Assembly: GCA_013397845.1 (NCBI GenBank)
Contig: VZTG01000482.1
Span: 2,184,537-2,248,536, forward strand
Source of the DNA: Melanocharis versteri
Taxonomy: Eukaryota; Chordata; Aves; Passeriformes; Melanocharitidae
Direction of reading: 5' to 3'
Length of the DNA: 64,000 bases
The translations under genes and the position numbers were made by a program. The notes beneath the pieces were generated by a model. That model saw only the letters and a list, made by a program, of their open reading frames with translations, searched no databases and was not told the origin of the DNA. Each line of letters begins with the position of its first letter. The first letter of the stretch is position 1. This document shows positions 25,601-35,900 of the stretch, one piece after another.

Positions 25601-27124
25601 GTCTGGCAATGAAATATCTAGAAACTATGGCTAGACATGTCTTCTAGTACCAAGTCCCACTTCTGCAGTTCCTTGGTTTCCTCACACGCCTGGGCAGTAT
25701 GGGGAGGTTTAACAACTCCTGTAAAACCCATTTCACCTTACAGCACAGGTCACACAGTCTCAGTCTAGCTGATGCCAACAGCTTCTTGCCTCACTAAAAG
25801 CAATTCTGTGAGACAACTTCATGACCCATAATGGAAAAAATAAAAAAAAAAACCACAATCTCTCTGATTACTGAGATACATTCATTTTCAAGTTTGAGGA
25901 ACCTGAACTGCACTGGCAGTTTCTCCAATAAAGTAGGCAGGGTTTTTTATCTTGCTGTCAGCAGAAACTGGCCTTGTTCTATACAGTGTACACATTATCT
26001 AGCTTGGTTCAGCTGCAATGATAAACATTGCAGAATCAAACTCATTGAAGTTTTCCTAGCATTGAGGGTCATACTCCCAGGTGTTCTGTGCATTTATAGT
26101 GCATTCTGGGAGCTCTGCTGAGGCACAGAAGTGTTTTGCTGTTTAGTAAAAGCAACAGAAGCCTCTGCTTGTGCCCCTGTACACCCCGGTCCTCACGTGG
26201 ATGGAGTGGAGGCAGGATGCCACCTGACTCCCAGCTCCAGCCAGGTGCACTGACTGCAGGCAGTAGCCAAACTTGCCCTGTATTTCTGCCTTACGCACCT
26301 TAAACCTTTTATCACCTGGGTGACTCAATTTTTACCATTGCAAGGTGATAAATTTGGAGTATTAATGAAAGTAAGAATAAAGAAATCTGTTCAATGTACA
26401 CCCTAGTAAATTCTTGCCAGTTAATCCCTTTCATCTGCTTCCTAATTTTTATCAAAAGGTTTTAAGATTCCAAAGACACAAAAGTAGTGATAGGTTCTGC
26501 ATGAACTAATGAATCTCTGGAGCCCAATGTCAGTTCCATATCAGCTGCTGTTTTGTTCACTTACTTCCCTCCTGCCCTTTCTCCTTCTGCCCAGAGCTAA
26601 TTATCATAATTGAAAACCTAATGGAAATTTTGTAACAGGAGGAGAGCCTATCTAACTGTAAAAACAATTGTATTAAGGACAGATGGAATAGAGTAAGTAG
26701 GACTTCAGAAAAGCCATCTTGCTTCCAGTGCTCCATAGTGGTTCCCTGAGGCAGTAGTGCTAACACAGTTTGAGAGGAAGTCATCCCAGCAGAATTAGTG
26801 TCAGGATCAGGAGTGACTGACCATGAGCCTGGCAGCAGGTTTGAGAGGAAGGTGGAAGAAGCACAGGGACTCTTTCTGGAGAGTTACTCAAGAAAGTACT
26901 GTTCATTAAGATGCCCCTGGATTTAAGCAGCTTCTTGTAAGTTGCTGTTCACTGACTATTTGCTCCAAAGTAACACTAACGAGCTGCCATGTGTTTTGTT
27001 TTCTCCAGGTGGAGTGCGCGGGATAGCACGAGGTGGGATCGCGGGTCTGACGCTGACTGGCCTCTACGCCCTATACAACAACTGGGAGCACATGAAGGGC
27101 TCCCTAGCCCGGCAGTCCCTGTGA
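10638..27124 (+). CDS. TIMM23: TIMM23, inner-membrane presequence translocase subunit (first exon missing)
   Basis: TIM23 is the core membrane subunit of the presequence translocase. It receives precursors from TOM and passes them with the PAM motor into the matrix or laterally into the inner membrane. Exons 10638-10696, 13683-13776, 14017-14101, 16289-16347, 18924-19034 and 27009-27124 join in phase to give 174 residues. All have AG acceptors and GT donors. The product is near-identical to human TIM23 as remembered. It has the Tim17/22/23 family membrane segments at FELAFFTIGGCCMTG, at ALWANTLGSLALLYSAFG, and two more in the last exons. The C-terminus is WEHMKGSLARQSL. The human protein has 209 residues, so about 35 are missing: the Gly-rich start and part of the intermembrane-space segment. 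They must lie in the gap upstream. Confidence 0.96.
10697..13682. other. TIMM23 intron 2
   Basis: A 3.0-kb intron. A short plus frame of 44 codons at 11079-11213 (MDELDKFTEVVSQALDLIAG...) looks protein-like but matches no family I know and has no splice support. The rest shows no feature. Confidence 0.6.
13683..13776 (+). CDS. TIMM23: TIMM23 exon 3
   Basis: Encodes DTDEFILPTGANKTRGRFEL then AFFTIGGCCMT plus a split Gly codon, entering the first membrane segment. The acceptor is CCCCCAG and the donor GTAGGT. Confidence 0.96.
14017..14101 (+). CDS. TIMM23: TIMM23 exon 4
   Basis: Encodes AAFGALNGLRLGLKETQNMA then WSKPRNV, with split codons at both ends. The acceptor is TACTAG and the donor GTAAGT. 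Confidence 0.96.
14102..16288. other. TIMM23 intron 4
   Basis: A 2.2-kb AT-rich intron. Short frames around 15.5-16.0 kb on both strands lack family features. Nothing else was seen. Confidence 0.6.
16289..16347 (+). CDS. TIMM23: TIMM23 exon 5
   Basis: Encodes ILNMVTRQGALWANTLGSL, the second membrane segment. The acceptor is TTTTTAG and the donor GTAAGT. Phases match exons 4 and 6. Confidence 0.96.
16348..18923. other. TIMM23 intron 5
   Basis: A 2.6-kb AT-rich intron ending in a long T/C tract before exon 6. No repeat family or RNA gene was recognised. Confidence 0.6.
18924..19034 (+). CDS. TIMM23: TIMM23 exon 6
   Basis: A strong pyrimidine tract and CCCAG acceptor precede LLYSAFGVIIEKTRGAEDD, then LNTIAAGTLTGMLYKST and a split Gly codon. 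The donor is GTAGAG. Confidence 0.96.
19035..27008. other. TIMM23 intron 6 (8 kb)
   Basis: The longest intron of the gene. It is AT-rich with no recognisable CR1, SINE, LTR or RNA gene by eye. Many short frames occur but none resembles a known protein. Ancient diverged repeats cannot be excluded without a library search. Confidence 0.6.
27009..27124 (+). CDS. TIMM23: TIMM23 last exon (coding part)
   Basis: After a TTCTCCAG acceptor the exon encodes GVRGIARGGIAGLTLTGLYA then LYNNWEHMKGSLARQSL and TGA at 27122-27124. It is noticeably more GC-rich than the upstream exons. The last four residues before QSL differ slightly from human (LARQSL versus LLQQSL). Confidence 0.96.
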
Positions 27125-27582
27125 GCAGGGCAGAGGACACGCTTGCTTAGTCACCAATCAAATCAGTTGTGAGATCTCTCTGGTGCCCCTTGCTATTTTA
27201 TTTACAATTAGTGTGAAACTGATGGAAGCTGTGCTGGTAGGAACCTCTTGACACCGCATGGCTGGACTGGCCCTTCCCGCCGGCCAGCTGCTGGAGAGGC
27301 AACGCTATTTGTTGGACCTGCGAGTGAACAGAGTGGCCACTGAGCCAGAGTCTCCCTGCCATGCTCCCCAAGCAGCCCTGGCCAGAGCAGCCAGCCATGC
27401 TGGGCCCCCATAGCTGCTCCTGCTCGCTGCCAGGTTCCTTGGGTGCCTGTGAGGTCTGTGTCCATAGAGCATTCCCTGCAGTCCCAGCGCCTCACCGGGC
27501 AGCACAGCCCCAGTAGCCGTGGCACAGGGCAGGGCTTGCACTCTAACAGCACAAGGCAAGCTATCAAAAGGGACATCATCAG

Positions 27583-27588
27583 AATAAA
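27583..27588 (+). terminator. TIMM23: Candidate poly(A) signal AATAAA for TIMM23 (proximal)
   Basis: First canonical hexamer downstream of the TIMM23 stop codon, about 460 bases after it. Use is inferred. Confidence 0.45.
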
Positions 27589-27819
27589 AAGGGTGGTACT
27601 TACTCAATCCCATTTCTATCCTTTGCTCTTCCTGCTGCTCATAAGACAAAAGTGTGCTGCATACAGTGACCTATTTATGGATTCGTTTTAAAGGACCAGT
27701 GTGATGAAATCCTGGGGGAGTTGGTGGGTGAGGGGAAGTGGACAAGCAGGCTGATCATCTCCTGGTGGGTGGTTATGGTGAGGCATACCAGGGCTTGACT
27801 TCACTCCTTTATTTGCTCT

Positions 27820-27825
27820 AATAAA
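27820..27825 (+). terminator. TIMM23: Candidate poly(A) signal AATAAA for TIMM23 (distal)
   Basis: Second canonical hexamer, about 700 bases after the stop. It is followed by a GT-containing stretch (GGTTGTTAAT) that could serve as downstream element. Confidence 0.45.
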
Positions 27826-27850
27826 TAAGGACCTGGTTGTTAATAGACGA

Positions 27851-30800
27851 AATACAGGAGCTGTTGCAGAACATCTACCAGTGGATTATCAAAACATTTG
27901 GTGCTCCAGTATCTCAGAACTCATTTAGCCAACAGTTAGAAACCAAACAGTAAAAAGACTGCACTCATTACCTATTACAGGACTTATAATTAGCAAGAAA
28001 CTTTTTGTCTGAAGTACCATTCATAGGTTATTGGCAAAATGAAGACTGTAATGAACCTACACGTTCTCCAGGGTTAAAATTAAACTACCTACCAAGCATC
28101 ATATGCAGATAAATTAAACAGTAAGTTGGGAATTAGTTCAGAAATTAGAGTTACTGTATAACAACTCATTCATTCCACATTTAAATAATTAAACAGGTAA
28201 AATTATTAAAGAGATCTGAAGACAGGGATGGCAGAGCAAGGAAAAACCAGGAAACTTACTGCTCAGCAGACATCTTAATGCAAACCAAGCTTACTTTCTT
28301 GAGTTTTCACTACTGAAACAGCTCTTGATAATTACATTGCACCCAACAAAATAGAAAATACAAAAAACAGTAAAGGGAAGGTGGTAGCTCTTACCTTCCC
28401 CCGAAAAGAAATGCCACTTTGCTAAGAAGCCTCCTTAACAGCAAATAACCACCAAGACCAGCTTTTTATGGAGCTAACAGCTGTTTTATGGAGCTCCAGC
28501 TAACGAGCCCTCACAGGTGAACTCAATTAGCTTTGCTTGGCTACCAGGTCAAATTAGATGCTTTATGCCAGCACTTAGAGTAGCATAAAGAAAACAAGCC
28601 TTTTCTCACCCCCTTTGTCAATGCTGGTTTTTGTCAATCCTTATGTTCCACAATTCCAGTGCTCTGCATGTTAATGTTGTGGTGTGAGAGCTGGACTTCC
28701 TTCCTAGCATGCATTCTTTGAGGGCTGTACCACCAAAGAAACTGTCCCCCACTTGCAGGCTGCAGAGGGGGGATGTGGGCTCCATCTGCACAGTGCTGAC
28801 ATCAGGAAAACACGTGCACTTTCTTCTGAGCTTTTTCTCTCCCCACTGGCATCAGCGAGTTCCTCCCCTGCATGTTTCTTGGTCACCTTTGGTTGGACTT
28901 GCGTTCCTGCACTCTTGACCACGCTGGATTAAGGATTGAGAACTGCTTTGGGGATTGATGGTGGGCAAGGGTGGCTTTTTAAGTGTCAGGAACTCTGCAA
29001 TGTATTTTAGGTTTTCTAAAGACTTTTTCAGGACTAAAATGTGACCCAGGAACTGTCTGCCCTAATTGGAGTAGGAAAACTGTGAAGCTTAACAAATATA
29101 TTTCCCTCTTCAGGGGCACTGGAGATAATATAGAAACAAGCCTTTTCAAGTTCATAGTTAGCACAGCCTTAAGGCTAGGCTGACTCTTGAACAACTCAGC
29201 ATGTTACCTGGTATGCAGTGCCCTCATTTCCTGGAGCTGCTTGCTTCAAGGGCAGAGCTGAGAGCATTTTTCTGAAATAGCTGTGTTACAGCTGTTAAAA
29301 GTTTTGGTTCATAATATGTTTGTATATGGAGTAATCTGTAGCTTCGGCTATGAAACACAACCAGCAGAGAGGCAGCAGTGAGAGAGGTGAATTGTATAAT
29401 ACAGAGAACGTGTTTACAATATTCTGTGTCGTGACAGACTGTGTTCACAGTTAACTGCCAATCTGTATAAAGTTGCTACTTTAAATTGTGACCAAAAGTA
29501 TATCCCAAGTTCGGTAGGAATAAAAGGATGTAAAATCAAGTTGAAAACAGGATTTGGCTCAAGTTAGAGGCCTCCCATGCAGTGTTACATAAATGTGAGC
29601 ATGGGAGACCTTGACTGTCTTGGAAGAGCAGGGTTTTGGTACCAGGCGTGGTATCTTTGCTGACAGATCCAAGGCAGCTTTCCATGCTGTGGCACCAAGT
29701 GAGGGAGCTGAGACAGCAGGTATAATGGAAGGGGCTTGAGTCTTGTGAAGCTGGTTTTGCTTAGTCTTTGGAACAGAAAGGCAAATCCACTTGCACCAAT
29801 CCCTGTCAGCAGGTGACTTCTCCTACAGTTGGAGGAATTTGTTGAAAAATCACTACTTAGGGTGGAAATCTCTGGGCACCCTGAAGCAGAAGCAGCTTCT
29901 GAAAACAGGAGGCAAATGTATGGTAGGGCAGAAAAATGACCCAGTGTTCATAGTCTGTTTCCTGTGATCTAATCTGGGACTTCAAAAGGAGGGGGGGAAT
30001 CCTTTTGTATGCTTTAACAGAGGGTTACCCCTGTGCTTAATAAATTCTAGATAGGAAACTGGTATGTTTGAAGTGGAGCTTTGTGTACTCTGTGGGTATT
30101 GGTCTGTGCTGTTCAATGCCAGCGAGTACAGGGACACCAGAGCGTACCCCAACCCTTTTTGGTGCTTTCCCAGCATGATTAACACCTGCTGTGTGTTCCT
30201 CACGAGTATTTACCCCTCTGTCAGCCCCCCTGTGGGAACAGCTGCCCTACTCACTCCACAGCTCATCTGAGGACAAGGAGTTGAGGGGGCTGGTGCCCCA
30301 GGAGCCTGTAGCCACCCTGCTCCAGGGAGGTGTGGGAGGGAAGGAAGCATTCCTCAGTACACGGCATCAATCTCATATCTCAGCTTGTGAAAGAAAGTTC
30401 TCCAGCCATTTGAGAACCCACAAATAGCATTCTCTGTTCCTGCTACTCTGTCCTCCTTATCTTGGGATAATTTTAAAGTATTTTTTCCATCTTTGAAAGC
30501 TAAACATTCAGGACACACATTCAGGAGTTCTGCATGTGACTGCTTCTAACAAAGAACTTCCAGTCCACTTAAAAAAAAATGTGTGTGTGTGCACACCCCC
30601 ACATGAAGTTTAAGGTATCATGGTTGAAAGGCTGCCAGGCCCAGCTGTAAATGTTCTCTTATGAACAATGCAGGCTGCAGTTTAAATACTGGAAAATCCT
30701 CAGTGGAGGAACCAGTCGTGCAGGGAGGCTGATGCTCAAACACCAGGGAGAGAGAGAGGAACTCAATTGCACTTGCACAGCCAGACCACAGCTGTTCTTC

Positions 30801-31195
30801 AGCCATGGGAGAAGAGGACCACATGCTACTAAAATCCATGAATCCTCACTAAGTATTCCAGAGTGGTAAGAAGCAAATGGGTCATTTTGTCCAAGTCTAT
30901 TTCTTCCAACAGCTGAGCAAAGCCCAGGTGACTGAGACACACCAGCTGCGTGTGCAGGGGGTCACACGGCGAGGCAGTGCCTGGCAGGAGTTTCCCACTA
31001 AGTGTGTAGGGGGTGCCTGCACTGAGTTTCCCTGCTTTGGAGCTCCGTGCAGCTCCAGGCAGTGGTGAAATGAACTAAAGCACGTGAATCCCATCGGGAT
31101 GGAAACACGACTGCAGCAGCTTCCAGACAGGCAAACTGGATACATGCCACAGCAGTTTTTGTTAACCACCTTGCAAATGAGACATAACGCACACT
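27851..31195. other. Intergenic stretch between convergent TIMM23 and NCOA4
   Basis: About 3.3 kb with no recognised exon. It holds a short TG run near 30580-30592 and several 60-90 codon frames with no family resemblance. Confidence 0.55.
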
Positions 31196-31211
31196 TTGGT
31201 TACAATTATTT

Positions 31212-31217
31212 TTTAAT
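31212..31217 (-). terminator. NCOA4: Candidate poly(A) signal ATTAAA for NCOA4
   Basis: Minus-strand ATTAAA about 1.77 kb after the NCOA4 stop, the common variant hexamer. I saw no clear AATAAA on this strand nearer the stop. Use is inferred. Confidence 0.4.
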
Positions 31218-32716
31218 GGAAAAGACTAATCAATGTTTTACATAAATATCAATTAGTGACAACAAGTCAGTTGAGAAAAGGAATACATACCCCCAAGTTT
31301 TAAAGGCTCATAATGAACTGACAAAGTAGCACACAATGACAACTACACGGAATTAATTGGAAGAGGTGGGCTGCACGTCAATCACCTTCATTAAGTTCAA
31401 CTGCTAATCACATCAGGCTGTTACTGGAGTTAGTCACAGTGCAGTCTTCCCATGCAGCAACAAGGACACATGTGAAGGGGAAAGTGAACTCCTGAAACAC
31501 CTCTCTGCCTCCAGCAGAAAGCCCTGGCTATGAAAGTACAAAAGCCTCAAGTGTTTTGCTGATGTTAAGCCCTTTCAGGGTCTGGTTTCAGATGTGCAGT
31601 CTCCCCTTCTCAAACTAAAAACTTACTTTTAAACGAATGCACAGGATCAATCAGACAGGAATGTGTTCACACTGCAAAGTCATACCGAGATCAGATCTTA
31701 ATGATAATTTCTTTTCTACAGGGTTGTGAAGAACTCAAATCACTTCTATTCCCAGGCAGGCTGCAGGGATGGGGAGAAGGTGGGCCTATTTTCATAGTCA
31801 TTAAGAGCAATTTGTTAAGTGAGTGGAAGCTGCACCAGAAGCTATGGAACTTCACAGTTTTTCCATGGAGCCTGACAGGCATGATCCACGTTTCCATATA
31901 ATGTCTTTGCGCTCGTTCCTACAGGCTCAAAAGGCTAAATATCTGAAGAGGTATTGCTCATATTATGGCCACAGCTTCAGGGAGATCCGAGTTACTGGAC
32001 CCCACTTTCACATACATAATCACATGGAAACCACAGATTAAATACCTTTAAACTGCATCAGTGGGAGCCACAGTTTGCCAAGTTAGTGCTTCCCAATTAA
32101 ATAGCATGACATCAATCTGCTTAAGGCATCTAATTCCCCAAATATTACCTTTAAATATTATGTGGCTAAGATGCCTGCTTTCCAGTGGTTTAGTCAATAA
32201 AAATTCATTATGAATTCTCTAGAAGTAACAAACACATTTCATTTTACAGCTTTTTCAGTGACATTCAAATAGTGTATAAATGCTGGGGAGGCAGTAGGGT
32301 CTGATCTACTGCTGCGTGAACACCCTACCCTGTTCTCTGAAAGGCTCAAAAATTCACAAGAAGAGTTTTGATTTAAAAGTTACCAATTCTCCTGTCACGT
32401 GTTAGGTCCCATAAATCCATGTATTTTTCAAAGTCTGGACTTCACATATTTAGCTGGGAAATGCACCAACACAAGATGCAAATGAAACCTCCAAAGTGAG
32501 CAACTGCTCCGTAAAACAAATTGCTTTCAAGTACAGCCTAAGTAAGCTGGAACCCAACGCATGACAAAATTGTAGCAGCTGAAAGGAACAGCAGCACTTC
32601 TGAAGTCACTGTCGAAGGTGGACGTTCCACAGCACCAAGAAGATTCTCCTTTATACCTGCACTGGCTTCAACATATTTCAAGTGACAACCCATTAAAGAT
32701 CCTTGTATTCCCGTAA

Positions 32717-32748
32717 CAGATACAAATTTGCTCAGATACAAATTTGCT
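32717..32748. repeat. 16-base tandem duplication
   Basis: Two exact adjacent copies of CAGATACAAATTTGCT within the NCOA4 3' UTR. Confidence 0.85.
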
Positions 32749-32987
32749 AACACCTCTACAGCATCAGATTTCTTACGGTCAGTGGGTTTACATTTCAGAA
32801 TTAATGACAACGAAAAGGGATCTTCTGCACCATAACTCTGTTAGATAAGGAATCTTTCTTTTTGTTATAATTTTAGAAGAGAAAGCAGACGGCCAAACAC
32901 AAAACACAAGCACTCAGCTGGCTGCAGTCACTCAGCATGATGTGCGACTGATCGCAGGAAGGGGATGATTTCAACACTTCCAGTTCT

Positions 32988-32993
32988 TCACAT
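32988..32993 (-). CDS. NCOA4: NCOA4 last coding exon: one codon plus stop
   Basis: After a TTTGTTTAG acceptor (TAG at 32994-32996) the next bases are ATG TGA. They give the final Met of the human-type ending PLQM and the stop codon at 32988-32990. All the rest of this exon is 3' UTR. Confidence 0.88.
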   Translation of the reverse strand: M

Positions 32994-35900
32994 CTAAACA
33001 AATTTAAAATAGGGTTATTCTCTTCGATAAACAGAAAACAACAGTTTGGAAAAAAAAAAACTATAAGATACCCTGGGAAAAAAGTGATACTAACATTCTT
33101 CCTAGAACTGAGTATCCTGCCTTTTAGGGTTTGAAGTACTCCTGCTAAGGACCATTTTCATTAACATCAAAATCAAGGACAAAGAGTTATCATCAGAAAG
33201 GAAAAACGTGGTGTCAGCTGTAAATGCATTACTGAGGTAAGAAAGAAGCTGCCTGGAGATTTACACATTAACTCCACATCTTAGTTACAATCGAAGTTAC
33301 AAGTGCCAATCAGCTGAGAGATTTACACAAGAACAGAAGTAATTCCCTGCCTGGCCTGTGATCAAAAGAGGAGGAATAATAACTAAGGAGAATGGTCCAA
33401 GCTGTTAAAAAGGTCTGTGGGGAGGAAATTACTACACTGTTAAACGTCACATTTAAAGAACTGAAAATGACCATTAGCTGCCAGTGTCTGTTCTGTACCC
33501 CCAAGTTCCGTTTAGGCTCAGCTGTTCTAATACATTCTGTATCCTACCTGTAAAGGAGACCGATACAGCCATTTTTCGTTATCTCCACTGAGTTTCATAC
33601 AGGCAAAAAGGTCGCAAACTGTAGGAAGGCCAAAGTCCTGAAAGAGAAGTCACCTTAATTACCAACCCCAAGCATAAATACATTCTGATGTATCTTCAAA
33701 TCCTGTAAAGTGCTCAAAAACAAAACTGATTTTTGAGTCTTTGAGATTAATGCTTTCTTCATTTAGTATAACATATTAACTTGTTAAGTGCTAAGTAACT
33801 AATAATTGTGAAAATGCTAAAAGAGCCAAGAAACCTAAAAACCTTCAGTCAGTATTATCCAGAAGAGCTATGACTTTGGAAGAGAAGGAAGTCATTAAAT
33901 TCAGTAAAGCAATAAACCTGGCACGTAAGACACAAAAGTATGAAAAACTTATGCTCACTTGTGCTTTCTTACGCAGAAGCCATTTATCTTCCGCTGGAGG
34001 CGGGTTTGCATTTTCTAGGTCATTTGAAGTCAACACCCAACTGTTTACATTTAAGGGGAGGTGGAATGGAGCCAAGAGGTCTAGGAAAGGACTCTTGAAA
34101 CTCTTGTCTGCTTTTTCTCGACTCTCCTTTTCTTCTGTGCTTTCTGCTTTGTGCTCAGCCTTGGCCAGCCAGCTCGTCAGAGGCCTCTCAAGCAATGCTT
34201 TCCAGGGTTCTGCGATCTCTGCTGAATAATCTGCTTTCTCTGCACTCGCGGGTTCCCCTGGGAGCTGCTGAGCAGGGCTAAGCCAGGAACTGGCAGCAAA
34301 CTTGCTCTTCTCATGCTCAGGGTCCTGTACATCTTTCTGGCTGACTGGAACCCCATTTTTGTCCTTCCCATCTTTCTTCAGAAGCCATTTGCAAAGAGCC
34401 TCTTTTCCACAGTTTTCATCACACACACATTCTGAAAAGCTAGCACACAGATCATTAGCTTTGCACACATCTTCCACTTTAAAGGGTGCCTGGGGATACT
34501 GAAGAAGCCAAGCATTTACAGCAGATGCAGTGGGTGATTTCTTTCCATCAAGATGCTCGTTCAGGCACTTCAGATTTCCCAGGTTCTCAATTTCCACACT
34601 TTTGCTCTGGCTGCCACGACAACTGGTACACGTTTCAGCTTTGAGGAGCCAATCATTCAAATTGCATTCCTCCCTAAAAGGTTTAAATTCATTCTTCCAT
34701 TTCTCATCTGAAGCAATACTTCCATTTTCTGTGGCAGGAGTAAGCAGCCAGTCAGAAAGGTCCATCTCTTCTTGTTCAAGGGATTCTAATTCCTCCACCT
34801 TTTCAACAGTGGAAAAGGATGAGTTGAGAGTAGAGGTGGAGTCCTTGCGACCAGGGGACTCTGTCTTCCCAGCAACATCACGCTGCTGATTGTGCAGGAG
34901 CCAGTTCTCCAAATCCTTCAGATTTCCCCAGGCTTGCTCAAAATAACAGACTTTGGAAGAATTCAAATCCTAGCAAAGACACATTGAAATACATCTATTA
35001 AAACTAAAAGACAATGTTCAGTAACTGTTTGCATAGCTAGAGCTCGGAGCATTCAGCTAGTAAGTGCCAAAGCATCAGCTGGACATGAGGCAGGATGAAG
35101 AGTACTACAGAAGGTTTCATTCCCACCATATTCTGCCTGCAATCAGATGCTGTGTTTTCCCCTCTGTAAAAACTAGGTTAGTGCACAAAAGGTTTACCTG
35201 GCTGGGCTCTGACACACACTTTTGGGTAACCCATTCCTCAAGATTGGTGCTGGGAACGTAGGGAGCCTGGCGCACACCCACAGGCCTGCTTCCGAGTAAC
35301 CAGTCAGCCAGCGAGGCACTCACTGTCCCACACAGCGGCAGCTGCTGAGAGAGAATGTCCTTGGTTAGGAGAAAGACTGACTGCTGAGCCCATCTACGCT
35401 GAACATCAACACAGGCATTCAGCATGCATCAGTATTTCTGCAGCAAAAGGAAAATCAGTCCCTTGTAATTACAAAAAAACCCAAAGGAACTGGATAGTTC
35501 CAACATCAAGGAACATTCAATTTAAAAATTCTGTCAGTCACACTCCATATACACTTTCATACTATGTTCTTGCCTGTCTGTTCCTGGAGCAGCTGGAATA
35601 TCAGATCACTCTGCTCACTATAGCCACTGTTACTGGCTACTCAAGCATCTTAACAAACAAAGACAAGCCATACTCAGGCTCACATAACGTTCTTGATTCT
35701 CCTCTTCCCTCTAATGCAATTGAACACTCACAGGCACAGGTCAATCTTACCTGCTCACAATTCATTAGGGCACAGTTCCGCCCTGGGAACCAGGGAGAAG
35801 CATTCTCTCTCTCTGAGGTTTGCTGAAAGAAAAATAAAAATTAATTTAAATCTCCGTTTTGTCCAGTATCTAGGACGAATTCTACAATAAAGCAGAAGTA

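Larger units (their letters stand above)
27125..27850 (+). other. TIMM23: TIMM23 3' UTR (inferred)
   Basis: Sequence after the stop carries two AATAAA hexamers, at 27583-27588 and 27820-27825. They predict 3' UTRs of roughly 0.5 and 0.7 kb. Minus-strand frames in this GC-rich stretch (27208-27649) are shadows without family features. Confidence 0.6.
31196..32987 (-). other. NCOA4: NCOA4 3' UTR (inferred)
   Basis: About 1.8 kb of AT-rich sequence between the stop codon and a candidate ATTAAA signal. It contains a 16-base tandem duplication at 32717-32748. Short frames here on both strands are treated as chance. Confidence 0.55.

Noticed and set aside
27208..27649. Minus frames of 114-123 codons in the TIMM23 3' UTR
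   Set aside because: They lie antisense within a GC-rich UTR, overlap one another in different frames and have no family features.
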